A stretch of DNA of 64,000 bases from Mycolicibacter sp. MU0083 (lineage in GTDB: Bacteria; Actinomycetota; Actinomycetes; Mycobacteriales; Mycobacteriaceae): assembly GCF_963378075.1 (NCBI RefSeq), contig NZ_OY726394.1:3162001-3226000 (forward strand). Direction: 5' to 3'. Shown piece by piece: positions 9,519 through 18,736 of this stretch (positions are counted from its first letter, which is position 1; every line of letters starts with the position of its first letter). The position numbers were made by a program, and so were the translations under genes. The notes under the pieces are model-generated. The model was not told where the DNA came from and did no database searches. It saw nothing but the letters and a program-made list of their open reading frames with translations.

Positions 9519-11536
9519 CAGGCCGGCCTGACCGAGAGCGGGACACCGGAATAGTGCGTCATCCCGGTGAGGATGTCGACGGTGTCTTTACTGGTGAGCC
9601 GGTTGACGTTGGCGTCATGGGCGTGCCCGTGCGGTATCGCGACGGCACCGCGCCGAATCGTCGGATCGACCTTGGCGATCCCGGCCAGTTCTCCGTTGCC
9701 GTTGGACACCGTCACCTTCTGGTTGTCGGCGACACCCGCCGATGCCGCGTCGTCGGGATGCAGATGCACCTCGGTGGGCTCACCCAGGTAGTCCAGCTGG
9801 GAGTTGAGCTTGCCGCGTTGGCGGCGCGGCACCAGGACCAGCGGGGCCGGTGAGTCCAGCGCGGCCAGCTGTTCGACCAGCGCCGGCGGGGCCAGCCGCC
9901 AGCCACCGAGGCGCTCGATGTGCCGGTCCACCCACGGCGCGGGCACCTGGTATCCCAATCGGATGCAGCGCTGTTCGACCAGTTGCTCCATCGGTGCACG
10001 CGCTCCCGCGGTCACCCCCGCGAGCATCGCGTCGTCGGTGACCTGGCCGCTGGTGTCGGCCAGTTGGTGGCCCAGTCGGCGGCCGAGTTCGGCCAGCACC
10101 CACCAACTCGACCGTCGGTCACCGACCGGGTCGAGGACCGCGGGGGTGTACTGCGCGCCAACCTCGGTCATCAGCACATCCCACAGGCTGACGTCGGGGC
10201 GCTCCAGTTGGTCTTTGGTGGCCAGCACGTGTGTGGACAGCGCGGTGGTCTCGTTCCCGATGATCTCCCAGGTGGCCAGCACGTCGAGTTTGCGCAGCGC
10301 CGCGGTCAGCGTGCCGGCGTCCGGGAAGGCGGTGACCATGCTGCCGCCGAGGTTCAGAACGGCGCGGATGTTTCCCGCTTCGATCTCGTCGGGCAGTGCC
10401 GCACAAGGCCATTCGTCGAGCATCGACTGCAGCTCCGGGCGGCTGGACGGCCCGGGCCCGAACGTTCCGCCGGGGCCTGAGATCGGCAGTTCGAAGCCTT
10501 CGAGCTGATACCAGTAACCGGGATGGAACCAGGTGCCGCCGGGCCGGTTCAACGATCCGGTCACCGCCGCCAACGCGCACGCCAGCCATTGCGTGACGTT
10601 GGCGGTGGCCGACATCGTCACCCCGGTACCGGTCTCCACCGAGATCCGCCCGGTAGCCCGCACCGCGGCAAGCAGTTCGGCGAGCAGTGCGGGATCGGTG
10701 TCGGTGAGCGCGGCGGTGTGTTCGACGGTGAACGGTTCGACCGCGGTGGCCAGCGCGGCACCGTCCTGGGTGTGGTGCCGCAAGAAGTCGCGGTCGGCAC
10801 CGTCGGCCAAGAGTTCGCGCACCAGGTATGCCAGGACCGCATAGTCGGTCCCCGGACGGGGAGCCAGGTGCCCGGTCGCCATACGTGCCGTCTCGGTGCG
10901 GCGGGGATCGACGACCCAGAGACCGCCACGGGCGGTCAGTTCGCGCAGATAGCCTCTCGGGTTCGGCATTGCGATGTTGTGCCCGTGCGACACAACCGGA
11001 TTCGTGCCGACGAGCAGCAGCAGTTCGGTGTTGTCGTAGTCCGGCCGGCCGGACAGTGCCGAGGTGCCGCCCATCAGATCGGCGATCAGCACCTTCGCGG
11101 TGCCGTCGATGGTCATCGGGCTGAACTTCGCCGGGGTGCCGATCGCGGCGTGCAACCCCTGCGCCAGCCGATATCCGGTGGCGTCCATGCCCAGCCCGCT
11201 GCCGAAGAAGATCCCGACCGAGGCCGGGCCGTGCTCGTCGATGATCCGGCGCAACCGCCCGCCGAGGTCGTCGAGGCACTCCTGCCACGTGGTGGGCACC
11301 AGCGCGCCGTCGACGCGCAGCATCGGGTGTTCGAGCCGATTCGGATGGTGGTGCATCTTGGCCAGCGCCCGGCCCTTCGGACAGGTGTAGCCCTTGGATC
11401 GGGGATGGTCGCGATCACCGCGGACGTCGACGACGGTGTCACCGTCGGGGCCGGCCTCGATGTCGACCAGGATTCCGCAGAGCGAGGTACAGATCCGGCA
11501 GAAGCTACGGACCGTGCGGACATTCTCGGCGGCCAC
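9518..11536 (-). CDS. Molybdopterin-dependent oxidoreductase (formate dehydrogenase/DMSO reductase family)
   Basis: A 672-aa molybdenum enzyme of the DMSO-reductase superfamily. The N-terminus has the [4Fe-4S] cysteine set CRICTSLC ... CPKGRA within about residues 12-55, then molybdopterin-binding segments (GSGLGMDATGYRLAQGLHA; LLLVGTNPVVSHGHN; VVDPRRTETA) and a C-terminal cofactor-binding domain (EVHLHPDDAASAGV). No Tat signal peptide is seen, so it is probably cytoplasmic. The substrate (formate, a sulfur compound, an N-oxide or other) cannot be assigned. GTG 11536 is preferred because GAGGAGG lies 5 nt before it; a TTG at 11593 would add residues but has no binding site. It is divergent from a TetR gene and coupled to the reductase-like gene downstream. 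Confidence 0.85.
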   Translation of the reverse strand: MAAENVRTVRSFCRICTSLCGILVDIEAGPDGDTVVDVRGDRDHPRSKGYTCPKGRALAKMHHHPNRLEHPMLRVDGALVPTTWQECLDDLGGRLRRIIDEHGPASVGIFFGSGLGMDATGYRLAQGLHAAIGTPAKFSPMTIDGTAKVLIADLMGGTSALSGRPDYDNTELLLLVGTNPVVSHGHNIAMPNPRGYLRELTARGGLWVVDPRRTETARMATGHLAPRPGTDYAVLAYLVRELLADGADRDFLRHHTQDGAALATAVEPFTVEHTAALTDTDPALLAELLAAVRATGRISVETGTGVTMSATANVTQWLACALAAVTGSLNRPGGTWFHPGYWYQLEGFELPISGPGGTFGPGPSSRPELQSMLDEWPCAALPDEIEAGNIRAVLNLGGSMVTAFPDAGTLTAALRKLDVLATWEIIGNETTALSTHVLATKDQLERPDVSLWDVLMTEVGAQYTPAVLDPVGDRRSSWWVLAELGRRLGHQLADTSGQVTDDAMLAGVTAGARAPMEQLVEQRCIRLGYQVPAPWVDRHIERLGGWRLAPPALVEQLAALDSPAPLVLVPRRQRGKLNSQLDYLGEPTEVHLHPDDAASAGVADNQKVTVSNGNGELAGIAKVDPTIRRGAVAIPHGHAHDANVNRLTSKDTVDILTGMTHYSGVPLSVRPA

Positions 11537-11605
11537 CGCGCCCTCCTCGTCTCGGCTGCGGGCAACTCCAGTGAATGTAGACAGTGGCAACAAATGCTGT
11601 CAATG

Positions 11606-11618
11606 ACAACATTGTTGT
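11606..11618. promoter_or_regulatory. Palindromic operator candidate for the divergent TetR regulator
   Basis: ACAACATTGTTGT is a perfect 13-bp inverted repeat (6-1-6) in the 94-bp space between the molybdopterin oxidoreductase and tetR starts. It ends 12 nt before the tetR ATG. Its position fits autoregulation of tetR and control of the divergent operon. The role is inferred from symmetry and place. Confidence 0.5.
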
Positions 11619-11630
11619 TAGGGTGCTGCC

Positions 11631-12221
11631 ATGACCGATCGTCGCTACCACCACGGCGACCTTCGGACCGCTCTGCTCGCCCAGGCCGAGAAGACCCTGC
11701 GCACCTCCGGCGTCGACGGGTTGTCCCTGCGCGAGCTGGCCCGCGAGGTGGGTGTGAGCCACGGTGCGCCGCGCCGGCATTTCGCGGACAAGGTCGCGCT
11801 GCTCGATGCGCTGGCCGCCGAAGGCTTCCGGCAGTTGGGGGTGGCGCTGGCCGAGGCAGCGACGCCGAATGAGCCCACCGGCTTCGTCGAAACCTTCGAA
11901 AACGTCGCGGTGGCCTACGTGCGGTTCGCCACCGCCAATCCCGCACTCGTCGACCTGATGTCGGCCAACAGGTATCTGGCCGACGCGCCCCGGGAGCTGC
12001 AACAGGCGCGAGATACCGCGTTCACCGCGGTGACGGAGCTGGTCGACGCGGGTCAGTCCGGCGGCGAGCTGGCCGCCGGCGACCCGACCCGGATCGGGAC
12101 GCTGATGTTCGCCATGCTGCACGGCATCGCGATCCTGGCCAACAACACGATGATCGACCCGCTGGAGGACACGCTGATCCGCGACGCGGTCGACACCCTG
12201 CTGCGTGGCTTGGCACCCTAG
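11631..12221 (+). CDS. TetR/AcrR family transcriptional regulator
   Basis: A 196-aa protein with an N-terminal helix-turn-helix: YHHGDLRTALLAQAEKTLR, then LSLRELAREVGVSHGAPRRHF as the recognition element at residues 30-50. The C-terminal half is helical and should bind a ligand. It is divergent from the molybdopterin oxidoreductase/reductase-like pair with a palindrome in between, so local control of that pair is likely. The ligand is unknown. The gene ends just before a strong two-way terminator. Confidence 0.85.
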   Translation: MTDRRYHHGDLRTALLAQAEKTLRTSGVDGLSLRELAREVGVSHGAPRRHFADKVALLDALAAEGFRQLGVALAEAATPNEPTGFVETFENVAVAYVRFATANPALVDLMSANRYLADAPRELQQARDTAFTAVTELVDAGQSGGELAAGDPTRIGTLMFAMLHGIAILANNTMIDPLEDTLIRDAVDTLLRGLAP

Positions 12222-12222
12222 C

Positions 12223-12271
12223 GATTTCGGCGCGATTCCTCCCGCTCAGCGGGCACTAGCGCGCCGAAATC
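12223..12271. terminator. Bidirectional hairpin between tetR and guaB3
   Basis: GATTTCGGCGCG (12223-12234) pairs perfectly with CGCGCCGAAATC (12260-12271). A second hairpin, CCCGCT/AGCGGG at 12241-12253, sits inside the loop. It lies between two convergent genes and would serve both; there is no T-run, as is usual in mycobacteria. Confidence 0.7.
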
Positions 12272-12279
12272 ACCGTGGG

Positions 12280-13428
12280 CTAGTGGCCGACGGTGAGCCC
12301 GACCTTCTGGAATTCCTTGAGGTCGCAGTAGCCGGCCTTGGCCATCGACCGGCGCAGGCCGCCGACCAGATTCAGCGAGCCGAACGGGTCATCGGAGGGC
12401 CCCTCGAGCACCTGCGCCAGGCTCGGGCGCTCCTCGTAGGCGACCTGCATCAGTGCGCCGCGCGGCAGCGACGGGTGGGCCGCCGCCGACGGCCAGTACC
12501 AGCCCTCGGCCTGCGCCTCGGCGGCACCGGCCAGCGGCGTACCCAACATCACCGCGTCGGCCCCGCAGGCGATCGCCTTGGCCAGATCGCCGGAGGTGTG
12601 GATATCGCCGTCGGCGATCACGTGCACGTAGCGTCCACCGGTCTCGTCGAGGTATTCGCGGCGCGCGGCGGCCGCGTCGGCGATCGCGGTGGCCATCGGC
12701 ACCGAGATACCCAGCACCTCGTCGGAGGTGGTCACCCCGGAGGTGGAGCCGTAGCCGACGATGACGCCGGCCGCGCCGGTGCGCATCAGGTGCAGCGCGG
12801 TGCGGTGGTCGATCACCCCGCCGGCCACCACCGGGATGTCCAACTCGGAGATGAAGGTCTTCAAGTTGATCGGTTCTTCGGACCCGTCCCGGTCCAGGGC
12901 GACCCGCTCGGCGGAGATGATGGTGCCCTGGATGACCAGCAGGTCGACACCGGCGGCCACCAGCGCCGGGGTCAACGCGGCGGCGTTCTGCGGGCTCACC
13001 CGCACCGCGGTGGTCACCCCGGACTCCCTGATGCGCGCCACCGCGGCGCCGAGCAGTTCCGGGTCCAGCGGCGCGGCGTGCAGTTGCTGCAGCAGCCGGG
13101 TCGCCGCGGCGGGCTCCGGCTCCTTGGCGGCGACGTCGATCACCTGGGCGATCTTGGCCTCCACATCGGCATGCCGGCCGATCAGTCCCTCACCGTTGAG
13201 CACGCCCAAGCCACCGAGTCGGCCCAACTCGATCGCGAACTCCGGGGAGACCAGCGCGTCGGTGGGGTGGGCCAGCACCGGCATCTCGAACCGGTAGGCG
13301 TCCAACTGCCAGGCCGTCGAGACGTCCTTGGAGGACCGGGTACGCCGGGACGGGACGATGTTGATGTCGTCGAGCTCATAGGTACGACGGGCGGTGCGGC
13401 CCATGCCGATCTCAACCATGTCACGCAT
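12280..13428 (-). CDS. guaB3: GuaB3 family IMP dehydrogenase-related protein
   Basis: A 382-aa TIM-barrel protein of the IMP dehydrogenase/GMP reductase superfamily without CBS domains. It opens with VEIGMGRTARRTYELDDINI and contains AHPTDALVSPEFAIELGRLGG, typical of the actinobacterial GuaB3 group (M. tuberculosis Rv3410c, about 375 aa). It has GGVIDHRTALHLMRTGAAGV in the place of the catalytic loop region, and the GPGSxCTT loop of true IMPDH is not seen. Its reaction is therefore uncertain. ATG 13428 is kept because GAGG lies 10 nt upstream; ATG 13419 (MVEIG) is an alternative. It follows guaB2 on the same strand, 83 nt away, with a stem-loop between them. Confidence 0.85.
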   Translation of the reverse strand: MRDMVEIGMGRTARRTYELDDINIVPSRRTRSSKDVSTAWQLDAYRFEMPVLAHPTDALVSPEFAIELGRLGGLGVLNGEGLIGRHADVEAKIAQVIDVAAKEPEPAAATRLLQQLHAAPLDPELLGAAVARIRESGVTTAVRVSPQNAAALTPALVAAGVDLLVIQGTIISAERVALDRDGSEEPINLKTFISELDIPVVAGGVIDHRTALHLMRTGAAGVIVGYGSTSGVTTSDEVLGISVPMATAIADAAAARREYLDETGGRYVHVIADGDIHTSGDLAKAIACGADAVMLGTPLAGAAEAQAEGWYWPSAAAHPSLPRGALMQVAYEERPSLAQVLEGPSDDPFGSLNLVGGLRRSMAKAGYCDLKEFQKVGLTVGH

Positions 13429-13452
13429 GGGCGGTCAACCTCATTTCTCGGC

Positions 13453-13507
13453 GAAACCGACGTTGTGCAGCACAAGTCCGAGGAGCGGCCTGCGAAACGT
13501 CGGTCTC
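13453..13507 (-). other. Intercistronic stem-loop between guaB2 and guaB3
   Basis: GAAACCGACGTT (13453-13464) pairs with AACGTCGGTCTC (13496-13507) with one mismatch. The 31-nt loop includes a small GTGC/GCAC hairpin. It could be an attenuator or an RNA processing site that sets the guaB2:guaB3 ratio. Only the base pairing is seen; the role is a guess. Confidence 0.4.
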
Positions 13508-13511
13508 GGCG

Positions 13512-15122
<1,611 letters not shown>

Positions 15123-15249
15123 CTACGCAGCCGGGGGGTGAGAACACCATCTTAATCGCGACCCGCGGGCGCTTTCGCCCGCCACCACCTTGGCGCGCGA
15201 GCCGCGGCCGTTCGCGCCCCGCCGCTGGCTTTCTGTCAGGGCGACTGCG

Positions 15250-15255
15250 TACCCT
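15250..15255 (+). promoter_or_regulatory. Putative -10 element (TACCCT) for a leaderless DUF5319 gene
   Basis: TACCCT matches TANNNT and lies 7 nt before the GTG at 15263, the same spacing as in guaA. An ATG at 15257 follows it by only 1 nt, too close for translation from a transcript starting after this -10. This supports GTG 15263 as the start. Confidence 0.4.
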
Positions 15256-15262
15256 GATGGGC

Positions 15263-15667
15263 GTGCGAGACCACCTGCCACCCGGTTTGCCGCCCGACCC
15301 GTTCGCCGACGATCCCCACGACCCGTCTTTCGCGCTGGACGACGTCGAGCCCGGTCAACCGCTGGATCCGCAGGAACGGACCGCGGTGGAGGCCGACCTG
15401 GCCGATCTGGCGGTCTATGAGGCACTGCTGGCACACCGGGGCATCCGCGGCCTGGTGGTGTGCTGCGACGACTGCCAACAGGACCACTATCACGACTGGG
15501 ACATGCTGCGCGCGAACCTGCTGCAGCTGCTCATCGACGGCACCGTCCGCCCGCACGAGCCGGCCTACGACCCGGAACCCGACAGCTACGTGACCTGGGA
15601 CTACTGCCGCGGCTACGCCGACGCGTCGCTCAACGGGGCGACCTCGGAGGCCGACGGCTACCGCTGA
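15263..15667 (+). CDS. DUF5319 family protein (Rv3412-like)
   Basis: A 134-aa acidic soluble protein of unknown function, conserved in mycobacteria beside guaB2. It starts RDHLPPGLPPDPFADDP. A cysteine/histidine-rich centre, VVCCDDCQQDHYHDWDML, could bind a metal, and the C-terminal part reads PDSYVTWDYCRGYADASLN. No membrane segment or signal. GTG 15263 is preferred from its promoter spacing; ATG 15257 would add two residues. It is the last gene before the point where rsdA-sigD would be expected. Confidence 0.8.
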   Translation: MRDHLPPGLPPDPFADDPHDPSFALDDVEPGQPLDPQERTAVEADLADLAVYEALLAHRGIRGLVVCCDDCQQDHYHDWDMLRANLLQLLIDGTVRPHEPAYDPEPDSYVTWDYCRGYADASLNGATSEADGYR

Positions 15668-15686
15668 TCCGGTAGCGCCCGATCAG
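15664..15686. terminator. Small inverted repeat spanning two convergent stop codons
   Basis: CTGATC (15664-15669) and GATCAG (15681-15686) form a 6-bp stem that contains the stop codons of both convergent genes, which are only 15 nt apart. It is a weak hairpin, so termination here may be incomplete. Confidence 0.3.
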
Positions 15687-16468
15687 GCCCGCCAGGCGCC
15701 GCCGCGGTGGCGCACCAGTTCGGCGGCCTCATCACGCAGACCACGTAATTCCTCGGCGGTGAAGTCCGCACTCCCGACGTCGGTCAACATGCACGCCAGT
15801 GCCCAGCGCAGCGGCACCAGCCCGAACCGGCCGGTGTCGGCCAGCGCCGTATCGGCCACCGCCCGGGCCCGGTCGACATCACCGGCACAGCACAGCGCAC
15901 CGGCCAGCACCACCTGACTCTTCACCCGGTGCCGCACCATCGTGGCCGGTGTGAGCTCCACCGCCCGTTCGGCGTTGCGCACCGCGGTGACACCGTCGCC
16001 GGTGACCATCGCCAGTTCCGCGGTCACCCAGTGCCGACGTATCGCCAACCGCTGCGGCACCGCGGGCGCTTCGGCCGTGGCGCGGGCCAACAGGGCCGCC
16101 GACGCCGCGAACCGGCCGACCCCCAGGGCGTCGGCGGCCAGCCCCACCAGGGCGTCCGCCCGTGCCGTGCCGGCATCGCCGGCCAGCGCCAACGCGTGCC
16201 CGTCCAAACCACGGGCCAGGTCGTGGCCGCCGAGTTGACGCAGGAACGATCCCCGGGTGCTGTAGGCCAGCGACGCCAGCGGGCCGGCGGGTTCGTCACG
16301 CAGCAACGCGGCCAGGTCGGCGACCGCACTGGCGTAGCGTCCCTGCCCGCCGGCGGCGACCGCCCGCAGCCATAACCGGCGCGGGGTCGTCGCCGCGGGC
16401 AGCGGCCAGCAGTCGGGTCGGTCACCGAATGCGGCGGCCGTCAGGACGGTGTCGGGATCCTCGCTCAT
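15683..16468 (-). CDS. TPR-like hypothetical protein (Rv3415c-like)
   Basis: A 261-aa Ala/Leu-rich protein made of paired helices, e.g. GRYASAVADLAALLRDEP, SAALLARATAEAP and RARAVADTALADTG, the pattern of tetratricopeptide repeats. No catalytic motif, signal or membrane segment. Its place divergent from whiB3 matches M. tuberculosis Rv3415c, a conserved protein of unknown function. In M. tuberculosis sigD and its anti-sigma factor lie downstream of it; here the next gene is DUF5319, only 15 nt away. Confidence 0.7.
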   Translation of the reverse strand: MSEDPDTVLTAAAFGDRPDCWPLPAATTPRRLWLRAVAAGGQGRYASAVADLAALLRDEPAGPLASLAYSTRGSFLRQLGGHDLARGLDGHALALAGDAGTARADALVGLAADALGVGRFAASAALLARATAEAPAVPQRLAIRRHWVTAELAMVTGDGVTAVRNAERAVELTPATMVRHRVKSQVVLAGALCCAGDVDRARAVADTALADTGRFGLVPLRWALACMLTDVGSADFTAEELRGLRDEAAELVRHRGGAWRA

Positions 16469-16620
16469 CGCTGCGGGACGTTACGCGGTGCCGCCGCACC
16501 CCCACCAATCCACAGAATGCGGAATAACATCCACTCTCACGGAATGTCCACTCGTTTAGGCCAGCCTTTCTTAACCATTGCGTTGGTATTACTTCAGATC
16601 GTTTGGCTACGGTCCCCTCG

Positions 16621-16641
16621 GCGCCGGGAAACTGCCGGCGC
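16621..16641 (+). other. Stem-loop in the whiB3 leader
   Basis: GCGCCGG and CCGGCGC form a perfect 7-bp stem with a 7-nt loop about 80 nt upstream of whiB3. The whole 253-bp space before whiB3 is richer in A/T than its surroundings. The hairpin would be in the 5' leader if transcription starts upstream. Role unknown. Confidence 0.3.
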
Positions 16642-16721
16642 TGTTCTACGCGCACCACCGAGACACCGCTCCACCGGCCGTATCGCAGATCCGGCCGGCC
16701 CGCGTTTTGAGAGGGGTTCCC

Positions 16722-17012
16722 ATGCCACTGGTTGAGCAGCTGCCCGGCCGCAATGCGGACGAATGGGATTGGCAGCTCCGGGGGGCTTGTCGGGGGGTCG
16801 ACTCGTCGGTGTTCTTTCCGCCCGACGGGGAGCGCGGCCGTGCCCGTGCGCAACGTGAACAGAACGCCAAGAAGTGGTGCAGCGGCTGCCCGGTGCTCGA
16901 ACAGTGCCGCACGCATGCGCTCGCAGTCGGCGAGCCCTACGGCATCTGGGGCGGTATGTCCGAAGCGGAACGACACGCCGCACTGCGCTGCAATCTACGC
17001 CCCAGCGGCTAA
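16722..17012 (+). CDS. whiB3: Redox-responsive regulator WhiB3
   Basis: A 96-aa Wbl protein. The four cysteines that bind the [4Fe-4S] cluster are at residues 23, 53, 56 and 62 (GACRG; CSGCPVLEQC), and the GIWGG turn is at 74-78. WhiB3 binds SigA and DNA and controls lipid and redox metabolism. ATG 16722 is set by GAGAGGGG at 16709-16716 and by the VEQLPGRNADEWDWQL start shared with M. tuberculosis WhiB3; an upstream open frame is not coding. The C-terminal tail after GIWGG is short and lacks the Arg-rich end of M. tuberculosis WhiB3 (102 aa) as I recall it. Position between the Rv3415c-like gene and groEL1 region supports orthology. Confidence 0.9.
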   Translation: MPLVEQLPGRNADEWDWQLRGACRGVDSSVFFPPDGERGRARAQREQNAKKWCSGCPVLEQCRTHALAVGEPYGIWGGMSEAERHAALRCNLRPSG

Positions 17013-17067
17013 ACGCTTTTCCCACCGGCCGACGGCGTCACATCCGCGGCCCACGGGTCTTCCAGAG

Positions 17068-17091
17068 CAGCCCCCGGTTCGCCGGGGGCTG
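17068..17091 (+). terminator. Hairpin terminator after whiB3
   Basis: CAGCCCCCGG and CCGGGGGCTG form a perfect 10-bp stem closed by a TTCG tetraloop, 56 nt after the whiB3 stop. There is no T-run. It also lies downstream of the converging lipoprotein gene. Confidence 0.75.
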
Positions 17092-17153
17092 TTCGCCCGT
17101 CTCAGGGGTGGCCGCCGCTCCGAGGTGCGGTCGGCCCATCCCCCGACCACCGA

Positions 17154-17447
17154 TCAGCCGTGCGGCGCCTCGGATATCTTGCTGTCCGGCTTGCCCAGCG
17201 TCTTGCAGTACGTGGTCACCGACAGCCGGGTCGCCGAGATCTCCAGATTGGCGGGCTCGGCACCGCCACTGTCCTTGAGCATCTTGCTGATCTCGTCGTC
17301 CTGCTTCTGCTGATCCTGCTCGACGAAGTCCTTGCATCTCGTGTCGCCGCCGGTGTTGATGACCTGCGAAGCAGAACACCCACCGGACAGCACCGCGCCG
17401 AGCGCCATCGTCACGGCCGCTGCATGTTTCATCGTCATGATCGTCAT
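17154..17447 (-). CDS. Small HdeA-like lipoprotein
   Basis: A 97-aa exported protein. The signal peptide KHAAAVTMALGAVLSGGC ends in a lipobox (LSGGC), so the mature protein would be anchored by its Cys. The mature part has two cysteines 43 residues apart (TRCKDFVEQDQQKQDD ... SVTTYCK) flanking a charged helix, as in HdeA/HdeB-type acid-stress chaperones; similarity is judged by eye only. ATG 17447 has GGGGAGG upstream. It is 14 nt downstream of the GlsB-like gene, in one operon. Confidence 0.65.
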   Translation of the reverse strand: MTIMTMKHAAAVTMALGAVLSGGCSASQVINTGGDTRCKDFVEQDQQKQDDEISKMLKDSGGAEPANLEISATRLSVTTYCKTLGKPDSKISEAPHG

Positions 17448-17461
17448 GGTCTTACCTCCCC

Positions 17462-17761
17462 TTACTCGCCGCGGCCGACCACACGCAGCAGCCACAGCAG
17501 GATCATCGAGCCGAGCACCGCGGTGAACAGGGTGAACCACCAACCGCCACTTGCGGTGTCGACGGCGAAGCTCAACAGGAAACCACCGATCAACGCGCCG
17601 ACCACACCCACCACCACATCGGTGAGCAGCCCGAACTTCGTCTTCATGGCAATCCCCGCGATCCAGCCTGCGATACCGCCGATGATGATGTAGCCGATCC
17701 ACCCCACACTGGTCAGTGTTGTCGAACGGGCCAGGAACTCGGTGGCCGCCATTGGGTTCAT
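17462..17761 (-). CDS. GlsB/YeaQ/YmgE family membrane protein
   Basis: A 99-aa protein with three predicted membrane helices: VGWIGYIIIGGIAGWIAGI, then VVVGVVGALIGGFLLSF and WWFTLFTAVLGSMILLWLL. The G-rich first two helices (IGGIAGWIAG, VGALIGG) are the signature of transglycosylase-associated/GlsB stress proteins. The biochemical role is unknown; members are induced by envelope or acid stress in other bacteria. ATG 17761 is set by AAGGAG upstream; an earlier in-frame start would add an Arg-rich stretch with no support. First gene of a two-gene operon with the lipoprotein. Confidence 0.8.
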   Translation of the reverse strand: MNPMAATEFLARSTTLTSVGWIGYIIIGGIAGWIAGIAMKTKFGLLTDVVVGVVGALIGGFLLSFAVDTASGGWWFTLFTAVLGSMILLWLLRVVGRGE

Positions 17762-17854
17762 GGTGATCTCCTTTTCACACCGTGGGCGCCGTCGTCGTCG
17801 ACGTCGTGAGGTCTCCATACCCGTTCCCGACGATCACTAATCACGTCCGGTTGA

Positions 17855-18736
17855 TCAGGTTCGCGCTGCGACGGTCACCCCCGACCCCCGCTCCAGCACT
17901 TTGACGATCGAGGTGAAGTCGGAGTCGGCGCCCTCCTGGTGCAACGTCGCCTCCCACAGGCCGGCGACGGCGTCGGCCAGCCGGCTCGGTAGCCCGAGCA
18001 CCTCGGCCTCCGCCAGGTAGAGCCGGACGTCTTTGACCATCAGCCCGGTGGCGAAACCGAAGTCGAAGGTGCGCGGCAGCACCGCTTTGGGAAATTTGTC
18101 CCGGCTGGCATGGGTGGCGCCCGAGCCGGCGTTGAGCACGTCGAGCATCACCTGCGGATCCAGACCCGACTTGACCCCCAGCACCATGACCTCGGCGGTG
18201 GCCGCCAACGTCGTGGCCGCCATCAGGTTGTTCACCAGTTTCATCGTCTGCGCGGCGCCGGGCTTCTCGTCGACGAAGATCGGGCGGCCGAGTTCGGCCA
18301 GCAGCTCCGCTGCACCGTCGAACTCCGCTCGCGGCCCCGACACCATGATGGCCAGCGCACCGTGTTCGGCACCGCGGACGCCGCCGCTGACCGGCGCGTC
18401 CAGCGCGGCGACTCCGCAGGCGGAAAGCACCTCGCTGTTGCGTTGCGCGACAGCGCTTCCCACCGTGGACATGTCGATGAACAGCCGGATCGCCGATCCC
18501 GCCGATACCGCCTCGGCGACTTCCGCCGAAGCGTGCGGTGCGGGCAGGCTGGCCAGTACGGTCTCGGCGCGATCGGCCACCTCGCGCGGTGTCGCCGCGG
18601 GCCGGGCACCGAACTGAACTGCGCGATCGATGACTTCAGCGCGGGTGTCGTAGACGACGAGCTCACGCCCGGATTCGGCCAGGCGCTGCGCCATGGGCCG
18701 GCCCATGTTGCCCAATCCGACGAATCCGACCGTCAC
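17855..18736 (-). CDS. NAD(P)-dependent beta-hydroxyacid dehydrogenase (3-hydroxyisobutyrate dehydrogenase-like)
   Basis: A 293-aa oxidoreductase. Its N-terminal nucleotide-binding motif is VGFVGLGNMGRPMAQRL, the substrate-binding loop is DAPVSGGVRGAEHG near residue 118, and the catalytic lysine is in KPGAAQTMKLVNNLM near 168-182. The family oxidises 3-hydroxyisobutyrate, tartronate semialdehyde and similar acids; the substrate here is unknown. The ATG overlaps the stop of the CMD-family gene by 4 bp, so the two are coupled and may act in one degradative route. Confidence 0.85.
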   Translation of the reverse strand: MTVGFVGLGNMGRPMAQRLAESGRELVVYDTRAEVIDRAVQFGARPAATPREVADRAETVLASLPAPHASAEVAEAVSAGSAIRLFIDMSTVGSAVAQRNSEVLSACGVAALDAPVSGGVRGAEHGALAIMVSGPRAEFDGAAELLAELGRPIFVDEKPGAAQTMKLVNNLMAATTLAATAEVMVLGVKSGLDPQVMLDVLNAGSGATHASRDKFPKAVLPRTFDFGFATGLMVKDVRLYLAEAEVLGLPSRLADAVAGLWEATLHQEGADSDFTSIVKVLERGSGVTVAART

